DNA of 54,091 nucleotides from an uncultured Bacteroidales bacterium (GCA_937876995.1 CALEFD010000047.1:1-54091), one strand, 5' to 3'; shown: positions 25,710-35,867, counted from the stretch's first letter. Numbers and translations: made by a program. The notes: generated from the letters alone by a model not told the origin.

Positions 25710-26612
25710 ATGATGATAAGATTCAGTTTAGTTATTGCCACCTACAACAGAGCAGAGCAACTTATGATAACGTTACGTTCTGTGGCAGCCCAAACGGCCG
25801 ATGAGACCATTTGGGAGTGCATTGTTGTGGACAACAACTCCCAAGACCACACATGCAGAAACATTGAGCAGTTCATTGCAGACAACCCATCACTAAACAT
25901 CAAGTATTGTCTGGAAAAACAGCAAGGGCTATCACATGCAAGAAATGCAGGTATCAACAATGCTCTGGGAGACATTATTGCTTTTATTGACGATGACGAA
26001 CATATAGTTCCGGAATTTATAGATTCATATATCGAACTATTTGATAGGATTCCACAAGCAATGTCAGCTGGCGGAAAAATAATAGCTGAATATCCGGGAG
26101 GCAGACCGGTCTGGATGTCAAAATATTCAGAAGAACCTATTGCAAACCCAATGGATTTTGGAGATGAAATAAAACCATTTCCCAAAGGACGTATTCCCGG
26201 CGGTGGTAATATGGCTATGAGAAAAACAGTGTTTGAAGAGATAGGAGTTTTTGACACCACATTAGGACGTACAGGCAAAAAACTTTCAGGTGGTGAAGAG
26301 AGCGATCTGTTTGAACGAATGAAATCCAAAGGTATGGAGTGTTACTACGTTCCCAAAGCCGTAATGTATCACATTATTCCGGAATCAAAACTAAACAGGG
26401 ACTATTTTTCCCGTCTGGCATTCAACAACGGCATTGGACAATGGACAAGAGCATCTCTGCGTGGCAAAAAGTTCAATCTTATAGTTAAAGAAGCATGCAA
26501 ATGGATTGCCACATTTTTGTTATGCCTTGTGCATCGCCCCATACAGTCCAAGTATCTGCTGTTAATGCGTTGGCATATATCTAAAGGAATAATAAATGCT
26601 GCCCGTTCATAA
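25710..26612 (+). CDS. Family 2 glycosyltransferase
   Basis: A 300-residue GT-A fold enzyme that would move a sugar from a nucleotide donor. The N-terminus has the SLVIATYNRAEQL nucleotide-binding start, followed by IVVDNNSQDHT, then AIFIDDDEH-like IAFIDDDEH near residue 95, whose Asp residues hold the metal, and a later GGEESDLFERMKSKG segment near residue 195 with the usual ED catalytic region. A hydrophobic stretch around 265-285 may hold it to the membrane. Residue 1 could be the ATG at 25710 or 25713. The gene stands alone between two sugar operons pointing the other way. Donor and acceptor cannot be told. Confidence 0.85.
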   Translation: MMIRFSLVIATYNRAEQLMITLRSVAAQTADETIWECIVVDNNSQDHTCRNIEQFIADNPSLNIKYCLEKQQGLSHARNAGINNALGDIIAFIDDDEHIVPEFIDSYIELFDRIPQAMSAGGKIIAEYPGGRPVWMSKYSEEPIANPMDFGDEIKPFPKGRIPGGGNMAMRKTVFEEIGVFDTTLGRTGKKLSGGEESDLFERMKSKGMECYYVPKAVMYHIIPESKLNRDYFSRLAFNNGIGQWTRASLRGKKFNLIVKEACKWIATFLLCLVHRPIQSKYLLLMRWHISKGIINAARS

Positions 26613-26626
26613 ACAGACAGCATTTA
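26593..26626. terminator. Weak hairpin at the end of the glycosyltransferase gene
   Basis: TAAATGCTG (26593-26601) pairs with CAGCATTTA (26618-26626), nine base pairs, with the stop codon of the glycosyltransferase in the loop. It could end transcription from either side, since the aldo/keto reductase gene converges here. Confidence 0.35.
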
Positions 26627-26652
26627 TAGTATATTGTTGTATAAAACATGCG

Positions 26653-27663
26653 TTACAGCATATTTGCAATAGCATCTATTCTTTGCAATTCACTTTCTGT
26701 AAAGTTTATATTTTCCACTGCTTTTATATTGGCTTTCAGTTGTTTGGAACTACTCGCACCAATAATTGCCGATGTCACTGCACTATTCTGTAATAACCAA
26801 GAGAGTGCCATAGCAGAGAGTGTTTGTCCTCTGTCTGTTGCAACTTCGTCCAAATCAGAGATTCGCTGCAACATTTCGTCAGTAAGAACATCGCGCTTCA
26901 AGAAAAAGTTCCTTGCCATTCTTGAATCGGCAGGTATGCCATTCAAATAACGATCTGTCAGCAATCCTTGCGCCAAAGGAGAAAAGGCAGTAAATCCCAC
27001 TCCGGCTTCCTTACATGCTTCTAAAATACCTTCGGTTTCCGGCTGACGATGGAATATGTTGTACTTTCCTTGATAAATTAAACAAGGAACATCGTGCTCT
27101 TTAAGATACGAAAAGACAAACTGCAATGTATGCAATGGATAATTTGATATACCTACATAAAGTGCCTTACCGCTACGAACAATATCCACCAATGCCTGCA
27201 TAGTCTCCTCTAACGGGGTATCAGGATCGTATCTGTGAGAATAAAACAGATCTACATAATCAACCTTCATTCTCTTTAAACTTTGGTCTAAACTGCTTAT
27301 CAGATATTTTCTGGAACCTCCGTTACCGTATGGGCCCTGCCACATATCGTAACCGGCTTTAGTGACCAAAAAGAGTTCGTCTCTATATGGTTTGAAAGAG
27401 CGCTCGTAAATAGTACCAAAAGTCTCTTCTGCTGTTCCGTAAAGCGGACCGTAATTATTTGCCAAATCGAAACATGTAATACCATTATCGAAAGCTGTAT
27501 GCAGTATATCCACACAATTCTCTAAATTATCTACGCTTCCAAAGTTATGCCACATTCCCAATGACAACAATGGCAAATAGAGCCCACTGTTACCACATTT
27601 TCTATATGGCATTCTTCCGTCATATCTATTGTTGTCCGGTAAATAGTTTTCCTTAATATTCAT
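26653..27663 (-). CDS. Aldo/keto reductase, YghZ-like
   Basis: A 336-residue NADPH-dependent reductase of the AKR14/YghZ type, which reduces small aldehydes such as L-glyceraldehyde 3-phosphate. The catalytic four are in place: Asp and Tyr in CFDLANNYGP near residue 60, Lys in LVTKAGYD near 99, and His in FYSHRYDPDTP near 140. Near residues 300-315 the TSAIIGASS segment binds the cofactor phosphate. It is the last gene of an operon with a hexuronate-type transporter and a GH51 arabinofuranosidase, 18 bp after the latter, so its substrate may be an aldehyde or sugar from that route. Confidence 0.88.
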   Translation of the reverse strand: MNIKENYLPDNNRYDGRMPYRKCGNSGLYLPLLSLGMWHNFGSVDNLENCVDILHTAFDNGITCFDLANNYGPLYGTAEETFGTIYERSFKPYRDELFLVTKAGYDMWQGPYGNGGSRKYLISSLDQSLKRMKVDYVDLFYSHRYDPDTPLEETMQALVDIVRSGKALYVGISNYPLHTLQFVFSYLKEHDVPCLIYQGKYNIFHRQPETEGILEACKEAGVGFTAFSPLAQGLLTDRYLNGIPADSRMARNFFLKRDVLTDEMLQRISDLDEVATDRGQTLSAMALSWLLQNSAVTSAIIGASSSKQLKANIKAVENINFTESELQRIDAIANML

Positions 27664-27681
27664 ATTGGTTTAGTTTTACTA

Positions 27682-29685
27682 TTATCTATACAATCTATAT
27701 ACAACAAATGTTTTAGCAGGAATTGTTACAGACATATTCTGGCCATTTAATTCAATCTCGTTTGTTACAGGTTTTATTGTTTCCGGAGCTATAACCAAAT
27801 TGGTATGTGGTACATTATCGGCATAAATATCATCGGAATGTAAGGTAGTTACCACACCTTTTTTCAATGTTTCATTACGCTTTAAGCCAGACAATGCCAC
27901 ATTTATTTCCTGACTCTCATCTCCAATATTGATTACCTTTATAACAATTGAATTATCGGTTTCATCATATACTGCACTTGCATAAAGCCCGTCTTGTCCT
28001 GCTGCGCCGGTATAAGGTTTCTGCATATTATCCAACAGCTTTAACACATGAGTTCCTTTATTTGTACTGTACATCTGTTGAACATAATAGCTGCAACTGC
28101 GTGTAAGAGAGAGGTTATCGTACCATATCAGATCAGGACGCCACTGCCAACCCTCTACGTGTGCAAACAGAGGTGCGTATGTTGCCATACGAACTATATC
28201 GGCATTACGTTCCAATCCCGTCATAAAGCCTGCTTCAAGCAGAGAGGCATTAAAGTGATTCCACTTTCTACCTGCACCATGACATGCATATTCACCTGCA
28301 AACACCTTTGGTCCCTTACGTTCATAGCTGTCATAACGGGCAGCATTATTTATAAACCAATCTTCGGGGCAGTAATAGTGTTCATCTACCAAATCGGCTT
28401 CCAGTTCTTTCATCTTAGGCCACAGGTAATCGAAATAATCTCCGCTTGCGTATGGTCCGGATGTTCCTACAATTTCTATTTCGGGACAGTTTTTACGCAA
28501 TGCCTCAATGAATGGAACTACGTGTTCAATATACTCTTCGCCCCACTGTTCGTTACCTACCGCAAGATACTTCATTCCAAATGGTTCGGGATGTCCCATT
28601 TCTGCTCTTAACGCACCCCATTTGGTATTTACATCACCATTTGCAAATTCCACCAAATCTATTGCATCTTGTACAAAAACATCTATCTCTTCTAAAGAGC
28701 AATGTGCATCTCTACCGTTTTGGAACTGACAAGCCAATCCGCAACTAACCACAGGTAGAGGTTCAGCACCTATATCTTCGCAAAGCTGGAAGAATTCAAA
28801 GAAACCCATACCATAGCTCTGGTAATAATCGGGGAAGAGACGTGTATCGAAAGTATAGTGCCAACGATTTTCATTCAGTTTTCTATTCTCCACCGGGCCA
28901 ACTGAGTTTTTCCAATTATATCGTGTTTCCAAATCGGTTCCCTCTACTATACAACCACCCGGAAAACGGAATACACCTGGTTTCATATCGGCTAAAGCCT
29001 GTACCAGGTCCTTTCTTAACCCGTTCTCACGACCTTTCCATGTATCAACAGGGAATAGTGAAATATGCTCCAAATCCACATTTGACTGACCTGTTAAAAA
29101 TATTCTAAGTTGTGCCTTGCTGATTGTAACAGGCGATGTCAATTCTACCGTATATTTTTTCCAATCTTTTGAATCTACACGCAGATTGTGTTTTACAAAA
29201 GCCTGCTGTTCGCCCATAGATGCTCTGTCAATCAATTCTATTCTGATAGAAGATCCACGCGGAGCATCACTACGTGCATAAACTGAAAAGCGGTATTTTT
29301 CACCGGCCTTTAATCCAATACCAAAGAAACCTTCGTTGGTAATAGCAGTGAATTTTGCACCATGTCCCGACCCACCTAAACGAACATAATTAGGATTGTT
29401 TTCAAATGGGCCATCGTTCATAATCTGCACATTTCCGGCTGGAAGCCATCCTGTCAGAGCATACGGAAAATCGAATGAACGGTTCTTTACCAATTCTGCA
29501 TACAAGCCACCATCGGCTGCAAAGTTGATATCTTCAAAGAAAAGTCCATACATAGTGTTACTTATCTCTGCACCCTTCTTTTTAACATCGATATTCATCT
29601 GGTGTACACCATCGGCATTTGATACACCAAATCCCACCCACGCAATGAGCGCAGGCAGGATTAGTTTAAATCTTGATATTTTCAT
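27682..29685 (-). CDS. Alpha-L-arabinofuranosidase, GH51
   Basis: A 667-residue exported enzyme that removes alpha-L-arabinofuranosyl side groups from arabinan or arabinoxylan. A signal peptide of about 24 residues is followed by the family start (ISNTMYGLFFEDINFAADGG). A beta-sandwich insert (about 80-215) looks like a carbohydrate-binding module. The barrel carries the general acid/base in AVGNEQWGEEY near residue 378 and the nucleophile in FAGEYACHG near 465. The C-terminal beta domain completes the fold. It lies 11 bp after the MFS gene and 18 bp before the aldo/keto reductase gene, in one operon. No SusC/SusD pair is in the window. Confidence 0.92.
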   Translation of the reverse strand: MKISRFKLILPALIAWVGFGVSNADGVHQMNIDVKKKGAEISNTMYGLFFEDINFAADGGLYAELVKNRSFDFPYALTGWLPAGNVQIMNDGPFENNPNYVRLGGSGHGAKFTAITNEGFFGIGLKAGEKYRFSVYARSDAPRGSSIRIELIDRASMGEQQAFVKHNLRVDSKDWKKYTVELTSPVTISKAQLRIFLTGQSNVDLEHISLFPVDTWKGRENGLRKDLVQALADMKPGVFRFPGGCIVEGTDLETRYNWKNSVGPVENRKLNENRWHYTFDTRLFPDYYQSYGMGFFEFFQLCEDIGAEPLPVVSCGLACQFQNGRDAHCSLEEIDVFVQDAIDLVEFANGDVNTKWGALRAEMGHPEPFGMKYLAVGNEQWGEEYIEHVVPFIEALRKNCPEIEIVGTSGPYASGDYFDYLWPKMKELEADLVDEHYYCPEDWFINNAARYDSYERKGPKVFAGEYACHGAGRKWNHFNASLLEAGFMTGLERNADIVRMATYAPLFAHVEGWQWRPDLIWYDNLSLTRSCSYYVQQMYSTNKGTHVLKLLDNMQKPYTGAAGQDGLYASAVYDETDNSIVIKVINIGDESQEINVALSGLKRNETLKKGVVTTLHSDDIYADNVPHTNLVIAPETIKPVTNEIELNGQNMSVTIPAKTFVVYRLYR

Positions 29686-29696
29686 TACTACAGTTT

Positions 29697-31214
29697 TTAA
29701 TCCAAAACGATAGGTTTGTATTTAGGAACTAATGACTTCATAATAAGCCAGCCTATCAAGTAACAGAGTCCGCATATACAGAACATTATAAAATATCCTG
29801 CCGGTTTACCTGTGAATCCCATAAATTCCATAGCCGGGCGAACATATTGCGCACCACTCTCAAGCAGAGCCTTTGTCATTTCCACCTCCTGACCGCCTAC
29901 CATTGTAGTACCTGAAGCATATACAAACAAAATACCGGACAATTTATTAAAGAGAAAACAACTTAATCCGCCTGCCATACCGCCAATACCTGTGATTGTA
30001 GCAACAGAACTGCGTGGGAACATATCACTGACGGTAGAGAAGAGATTTGCACTCCAGGACTGATGTGATGCACCTGCAATACCCACAATTACTACCGGGA
30101 ACCAGAACGATACAGATCCCAATGGTTGTGCCAACAATGCCAATAATGGAATAAAGGCAAAGATTAACATTGCACGCATCTTACCTGCGTATGGTTCCAT
30201 ATTCTTTTTCTCAACAAAATACTTTGGGAGATAACCGCCAATAACAGAGAAAAGACAGATGAAATAGATAGTGAACAGACCCCAACGGCTCTGCGGAGTA
30301 TCTGTGGTATAACCATATACAGAGCTTAAATAAACAGGCATCCAGAAGAGGAAGAACCACCAAGCACCATCTGAGAAGAATTTACCGGCAGCAAAAGCCC
30401 AGGTCTGTTTGAAAGAGAAGCACTTCCAGAATGAAATTACTGCTTCGTCTTTTACATTATCGGTCTTTGCAGCTACAGACTCTTCGTTATCCTGATGTAT
30501 ATATTCTAATTCTGCACTGTTTACAAATTTTGATTTCTCTGGTTTTTCATACATAAAGTACCAGAATATCAACCAGATAAAGCCTAATGCACCAATTACA
30601 ATGAACGCCATCTCCCAACCCCATTTCTGAGCCAGCAGAGGAATACAGAGAGGAGCCAACAAAGCACCTACCTGAGCGCCCTGATTATATACGCTTGTAG
30701 CAAACGCACGGTCTTTCTTTGGAAAATATTCAGCAACCACCTTATTTGCTGCAGGAAAATTACCCGATTCACCTACTGCAAGCACAAAACGAGCAGCTAT
30801 AAACAACCACATACTTGTAGTAGATATAGCAAGAGCGATATTTCCGGAGGCCTGTATCATTGCTTCTTTACCTTCCAAACCTACAAACCATTGTGTTGCC
30901 ACGCCACATACTGCATGAGCACAAGCGCCCAAAGACCAGATACCTATAGCCCAAATATATCCCCATTTTGTACCGAATTTATCTACAAAACGACCAACAA
31001 AAAGCATGGCACACGCATACAATAGCGAGAACCAGCCTGTTATATTACCGTAAGTAGCATCGTCCCAATGGAATTCCGGTGCAATAAAATCATTGTAAGT
31101 TAAAGATAGAACCTGACGGTCAAGATAATTGATGGTAGTCGCAAAGAATAGCATTGCGCACAATACCCAACGATAGTTGCTCATCTTTGCGACCGATTGT
31201 TTGTTTTGAGTCAT
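29697..31214 (-). CDS. MFS transporter, hexuronate (ExuT)-like
   Basis: A 505-residue transporter with 12 predicted helices. The N-terminal NYRWVLCAMLFFATTINYLDRQVLS segment is characteristic of the anion:cation symporter branch that includes ExuT and related sugar-acid carriers. The usual loop 2-3 motif appears as GRFVDKFGTKWG. A polar loop (about residues 230-260) separates the halves. It would import glucuronate or galacturonate with protons. It begins an operon with GH51 and an aldo/keto reductase, which fits uptake of side-chain sugars from glucuronoarabinoxylan or pectin. Substrate is inferred from family and neighbours. Confidence 0.87.
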   Translation of the reverse strand: MTQNKQSVAKMSNYRWVLCAMLFFATTINYLDRQVLSLTYNDFIAPEFHWDDATYGNITGWFSLLYACAMLFVGRFVDKFGTKWGYIWAIGIWSLGACAHAVCGVATQWFVGLEGKEAMIQASGNIALAISTTSMWLFIAARFVLAVGESGNFPAANKVVAEYFPKKDRAFATSVYNQGAQVGALLAPLCIPLLAQKWGWEMAFIVIGALGFIWLIFWYFMYEKPEKSKFVNSAELEYIHQDNEESVAAKTDNVKDEAVISFWKCFSFKQTWAFAAGKFFSDGAWWFFLFWMPVYLSSVYGYTTDTPQSRWGLFTIYFICLFSVIGGYLPKYFVEKKNMEPYAGKMRAMLIFAFIPLLALLAQPLGSVSFWFPVVIVGIAGASHQSWSANLFSTVSDMFPRSSVATITGIGGMAGGLSCFLFNKLSGILFVYASGTTMVGGQEVEMTKALLESGAQYVRPAMEFMGFTGKPAGYFIMFCICGLCYLIGWLIMKSLVPKYKPIVLD

Positions 31215-31301
31215 AATTTATAAGTTTTGTTAGTATTTCAGTTAGTAATTGCAATATTCGTCATTTTTATTGGATTACACAAAAAAATGTTCTGTTAAGA
31301 C

Positions 31302-33767
31302 CTATTCTGTGTAATAAACTCTCTTGACTCTGGTAGAAATAGTAGATAAAATTTCGTATGGAATTGTACCTAATACATCCGACAACACTGTCACCGGAAG
31401 GGATGGGCCAAATATCTCCACAGTATCTCCTTCTGAACACTCAATATCGGTTACATCTATCATGCAAACATCCATACATATATTACCCACATAGTATGCT
31501 TTCTTGCCATTTACAAAACAATACGCATTTCTATTTCCTAAACGACGATTAAGTCCATCTGCATAACCTATGGGCAGAGCAGCTATTTTGGAATCTCGTT
31601 CCAGCACACCTTTTCTGCTATACCCTACGGTTTCGTCTTTCGGTAAGTTGCGTATCTGCAATATAGTGGTTTTCAGGGTTGCTACATTGTCAAGCAACTG
31701 ATTGTTTATAGGATTTACTCCATATAATCCCAATCCCAGTCTTACCATATCAAAATGTTGTTGTGGCAACCTTTCTATGCCGGCAGAATTACATATATGT
31801 CTTGCAATATAATGTCTGAATGCCTCTTGTAACGTATCTGCAGCCATTTTAAATCTTTCCACCTGCAATTCTGAATAATCGTCAAAATAGGCCGAATCGC
31901 TACCGGCAAAATGAGAGAACACAGAACTTGGAATAACCGCAGTCTGACGTTTCAGACGACGCACCAGTTCAGGAATATCAGATGGTGCAAATCCCAATCT
32001 GTGCATTCCTGTATCTATTTTAATATGTATTGGGAAATTGGTTATACCATTGTGTTCTGCTGCTCGTATCAACTCTTCCAACAGATGGAAACTATATATC
32101 TCAGGTTCCAACTTGTAATCGAAAAGAAGTTTAAATGATGTTCTTTCCGGATTCATTACCATTATGCTTGTGGTTATACCGGCATTACGCAATTCCCTGC
32201 CTTCGTCTGCTACTGCAACTGCCAAATAATCTACCTTACAATCCTGTAGCGTCTTTGCCACCTCTATAGCACCTGTTCCGTATGCCGATGCTTTTACCAT
32301 ACACGCTATTTTAGTATCGGCAGACAACATGCTACGATATTTGTCAAGATTATTAACTATTGCATTAAGATTTACCTCCAGAATTGTTTCATGCACCTTT
32401 AGTTCCAATCTCTCTGTTATTCTGTCAAAATTAAAACTGCGGGCACCCTTCACAAGAACCAATTCGTTTTTAATCTCTTTAAAGACTTGAGAAGATAGAA
32501 GTTTTTCTGTAGATTCAAAGAAGTACCTTTGATCTACATCAAAAATTTTTGCTACAGACGATATATTTTTTCCTACACCTATTAACTTTGTTATACCCCT
32601 GCCTTCTACCAGTTGTTTAACACGTTTGTAGAGTTCATTATTCAACCAACCGGTTTGCAATATATCAGACAGAATCAATGTTCTTGAATGAGATTTATCA
32701 TCATGTCTTCTCTCCATGAAATCCAATGCGATGGAGAGCGATGATATATCGGAATTATAACTGTCATTAATTATTATGCAGTTGTTTTTTCCATCTTTTA
32801 CCTCTAATCGCATAGCTAATGGTTCAAGTTTTGCCATACGCTCTGCTATTACATCAGGAGAGATCATAAGATATAGACAAACCGCCAAACAATGTATGGA
32901 ATTTTCTATTGAAGCATCATCTATAAATGGTATTGAATATTGGTTATCCAGTCCCAAATACCTATACTTTACGATTGTTGAAGCCTTACTTTTTTCAATG
33001 GCAGAAATAAAGAGTGGTTTCTCCTGATTCTTTTTAGACCAAGCTATTTCACCTGCCGTCATAACTGCCTTGTTTACACAACCTTGAATCAATTCATTAT
33101 CGGCATCGTAAACTAAAATATCACATTTTCTAAACAGATTGAGTTTCTCAATACACTTATCTTGTAAAGTAGAAAAATTTTCCTGATGTGCGCCTCCTAT
33201 ATTTGTTAGAATACCTATTGTCGGGTTAATTATTTTATATAGTGGCAACATTTCGTTTGGTTTAGAAATACCTGCTTCAAAGATACCTAACTGGGTCTGC
33301 TTGTTCATTAGCCAGACCGACAAAGGAACACCTATTTGAGAGTTATAGCTCTTAGGCGAACGAGTAACTACGTAGTTCTGCTCCAAAAGCTGATAAAGCC
33401 ACTCTTTAACAACAGTTTTACCGTTACTTCCGGTTATTCCTATAATAGGTATGGAAAATGCCTTGCGGTGCGCCATAGCCAAAGTCTGCAAGGCCAATAA
33501 TGTATCTTTCACCAATAGGAAATTAGACTCTAAATAATCGTCCATTCTATCGGGCAACCTACTAACTACAAAGTTTCTGACGCCTTTATCATAAAGATCC
33601 CGAATGTATTCATGACCATCACGCTTACCTTGTAAGGCAAAAAAAAGAGTCTCATCCGGAAAACACAAAGAACGGCTGTCTGTCAGGAGCCAGGCTATTG
33701 TTGCCGGACAAAAACCACGTCTTGACGCTCCTATCATTGAAGTTACAATATCTATAGTGTATCTCAT
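31302..33767 (-). CDS. Fused MurF ligase and alanine racemase
   Basis: An 821-residue two-enzyme protein. The N-terminal part (about 1-455) is MurF, which adds D-Ala-D-Ala to the UDP-MurNAc tripeptide; its ATP loop is GITGSNGKTVVKEW near residue 112. The C-terminal part (about 460-821) is a PLP-dependent alanine racemase; the PLP lysine is in ACMVKASAYGTGA near 487, and its usual GLGLYGVNP and ICMDVCMIDVT segments follow. The fusion makes D-alanine and uses its dipeptide in one chain and is characteristic of Bacteroidota. The MurF half is likely less active or regulatory in some fusions, but its ATP loop is intact here. The gene is divergent from dxs with a 154-bp gap. Confidence 0.95.
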   Translation of the reverse strand: MRYTIDIVTSMIGASRRGFCPATIAWLLTDSRSLCFPDETLFFALQGKRDGHEYIRDLYDKGVRNFVVSRLPDRMDDYLESNFLLVKDTLLALQTLAMAHRKAFSIPIIGITGSNGKTVVKEWLYQLLEQNYVVTRSPKSYNSQIGVPLSVWLMNKQTQLGIFEAGISKPNEMLPLYKIINPTIGILTNIGGAHQENFSTLQDKCIEKLNLFRKCDILVYDADNELIQGCVNKAVMTAGEIAWSKKNQEKPLFISAIEKSKASTIVKYRYLGLDNQYSIPFIDDASIENSIHCLAVCLYLMISPDVIAERMAKLEPLAMRLEVKDGKNNCIIINDSYNSDISSLSIALDFMERRHDDKSHSRTLILSDILQTGWLNNELYKRVKQLVEGRGITKLIGVGKNISSVAKIFDVDQRYFFESTEKLLSSQVFKEIKNELVLVKGARSFNFDRITERLELKVHETILEVNLNAIVNNLDKYRSMLSADTKIACMVKASAYGTGAIEVAKTLQDCKVDYLAVAVADEGRELRNAGITTSIMVMNPERTSFKLLFDYKLEPEIYSFHLLEELIRAAEHNGITNFPIHIKIDTGMHRLGFAPSDIPELVRRLKRQTAVIPSSVFSHFAGSDSAYFDDYSELQVERFKMAADTLQEAFRHYIARHICNSAGIERLPQQHFDMVRLGLGLYGVNPINNQLLDNVATLKTTILQIRNLPKDETVGYSRKGVLERDSKIAALPIGYADGLNRRLGNRNAYCFVNGKKAYYVGNICMDVCMIDVTDIECSEGDTVEIFGPSLPVTVLSDVLGTIPYEILSTISTRVKRVYYTE

Positions 33768-33864
33768 ACTTACAAAATCGTTACTTGCAGTGCAAAATAA
33801 GACATTATTTTCAAAACATTCCCATCAATAGGGCATTTTATTATGAAAAAACAGACATTTTTAT

Positions 33865-33872
33865 TAGTTTTG
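33865..33872 (+). promoter_or_regulatory. -7 element of dxs
   Basis: TAGTTTTG matches TAnnTTTG. A partial TTTA lies near 33836 as a possible upstream element. The leader would be about 45 nt to the ATG at 33922. Confidence 0.45.
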
Positions 33873-33921
33873 CAAATTGCATGCAAGCATCTAACTAACA
33901 CAAGCAAGAGAAAAGATGTAA

Positions 33922-35856
33922 ATGCAACAAATTTATATGAGAAAGAAAGCAGATCCGTCCACATCGGAAAACATATTAAAGACTATAGATAGCCCTAAGG
34001 ATCTTAGGTCCTTAAGCCAAGACTCGCTACCACAAGTATGCGACGAACTAAGACAGATGATAATTGAAGAGTTATCACGCAACCCCGGTCATTTTGGTTC
34101 GAGTTTAGGTACTATTGAACTAACTGTAGCTCTGCATTATGTTTTCAACACACCGGAAGACAGGATTGTATGGGATGTAGGTCATCAAGCATACGGACAT
34201 AAAATTCTTACCGGTCGCCGCGACAGTTTTAGCACCAATCGCAAATTCAAGGGTATTCGTCCTTTCCCATCGCCGGCAGAGAGCGAATATGACACATTCA
34301 CTTGTGGTCATGCATCAAACTCTATTTCGGCCGCATTGGGTATGGCTGTTGCCAACAAGAAGAACGGCAATCCCAAACGTAAGGTAGTTGCAGTTATTGG
34401 CGATGGAGCTATGACAGGAGGATTAGCTTTTGAAGGATTAAACAATGTTTCTACTACCGACAACGATTTGCTCATCATACTGAATGATAATGACATGAGC
34501 ATATCACACAGTGTTGGTGGTATGCGCAATTATTTAACAAGACTGCAAACATCCCGTTCATATAACAAGTTCAGATATCTTGTTTCAAGAGTCCTTTACA
34601 AAATGGGCATGATGAACGAAGAGCGAAGAAAAAAAATAATCCGCAGGAACAACCATTTCAAGCTTCAATACAATACCACCAACAATGTATTTGAAGGCAT
34701 GGACATCAGATACTTTGGCCCTATAGACGGACATAATGTACTTGATTTGGTACGTGTAATGCAGAACATAAAGAATATGCACGGCCCCAAATTGTTGCAT
34801 ATCAAAACAAAAAAAGGAAAAGGATATAAACCGGCTGAAATTGATTCAGATATATGGCATGCACCGGGACTTTTTGACAAAGAGACCGGCGAACGCATAA
34901 TTAAAAGCGACAAGGAACTTCCACCACTATACCAAGAGGTGTTTGGAGAGACTTTGTTGGAATTGATGCACGAAAACAAAAAAATTGTTGCCATCACTCC
35001 GGCAATGCCTTTAGGTTGCAGTATGGATATACCAATGAAGGTCTATCCTGACAGATGTTTCGATGTTGGCATAGCAGAAGGACATGCAGTAACATTCTCC
35101 GGCGGATTAGCCAAAGAGGGAATGATTCCATTCTGCAACATATACTCCACATTTATGCAACGTGCGTATGACAATCTTATTCACGATATAGCAATTCAGA
35201 AACTGAACATGGTGTTATGCCTTGACAGAGCAGGACTTGTAGGAGAAGACGGTCCAACTCATCACGGTGCTTTCGATATGGCATATCTAAGAACAGTGCC
35301 AAACATTATAATATCATCGCCTTACGACGAAATAGAGATGCGTAATTTAATGTACACGGCACAGCTACCTGACCAAGGACCATTTGTGATAAGATATCCA
35401 CGTGGCAGAGGTTTGATTTGCGACTGGAAACAGCCTTTCAAACCAATTGTGGTAGGTACCGGACAATGCATTAAAGAAGGTACAGACGTAGCTGTACTAT
35501 CAATAGGCCCAATAGGTAACATAGCCCACGAAGCTATAAAGCTATGGGAAGAGAATTCCGGAAAGAGCGCAGCCCTATTTGACATGAGATTCCTAAAACC
35601 ACTTGATACCGAGTTATTACATAAGGTTGCAAAAGAATACAACCGGATAATAACTATTGAAAACGGTACAGTTTTAGGTGGTTTGGGTAGCGCAGTAATG
35701 GAATTTATGGCAGAGAATAATTACAAACCATCTATCATAAGACTTGGACTGCCTGATCAATTTATTGAGCATGGTTCTACCCCTCAACTTTTACATCTCT
35801 GTAACATTGACAAGGAGGCGGTTATAGATGCGTTAAACAGAATTGTTGAACAATAA
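33922..35856 (+). CDS. dxs: 1-deoxy-D-xylulose-5-phosphate synthase
   Basis: A 644-residue thiamine-diphosphate enzyme, normal length. It joins pyruvate and glyceraldehyde 3-phosphate in the first step of the MEP isoprenoid route. Visible features are RNPGHFGSSLGTIELTVALH near residue 52, the ThDP motif GDGAMTGGLAFEGLNN near 153 with its NDNDMSIS partner, and the central DRAGLVGEDGPTHHGAFD segment near 435, where the glutamate and histidines act on the cofactor. A second ATG at 33937 (MRKKADPS) could be the start. The gene is followed by trkA after 11 bp, so isoprenoid synthesis and potassium uptake share an operon without an obvious functional link. Confidence 0.95.
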   Translation: MQQIYMRKKADPSTSENILKTIDSPKDLRSLSQDSLPQVCDELRQMIIEELSRNPGHFGSSLGTIELTVALHYVFNTPEDRIVWDVGHQAYGHKILTGRRDSFSTNRKFKGIRPFPSPAESEYDTFTCGHASNSISAALGMAVANKKNGNPKRKVVAVIGDGAMTGGLAFEGLNNVSTTDNDLLIILNDNDMSISHSVGGMRNYLTRLQTSRSYNKFRYLVSRVLYKMGMMNEERRKKIIRRNNHFKLQYNTTNNVFEGMDIRYFGPIDGHNVLDLVRVMQNIKNMHGPKLLHIKTKKGKGYKPAEIDSDIWHAPGLFDKETGERIIKSDKELPPLYQEVFGETLLELMHENKKIVAITPAMPLGCSMDIPMKVYPDRCFDVGIAEGHAVTFSGGLAKEGMIPFCNIYSTFMQRAYDNLIHDIAIQKLNMVLCLDRAGLVGEDGPTHHGAFDMAYLRTVPNIIISSPYDEIEMRNLMYTAQLPDQGPFVIRYPRGRGLICDWKQPFKPIVVGTGQCIKEGTDVAVLSIGPIGNIAHEAIKLWEENSGKSAALFDMRFLKPLDTELLHKVAKEYNRIITIENGTVLGGLGSAVMEFMAENNYKPSIIRLGLPDQFIEHGSTPQLLHLCNIDKEAVIDALNRIVEQ

Positions 35857-35867
35857 GATACAACGTT

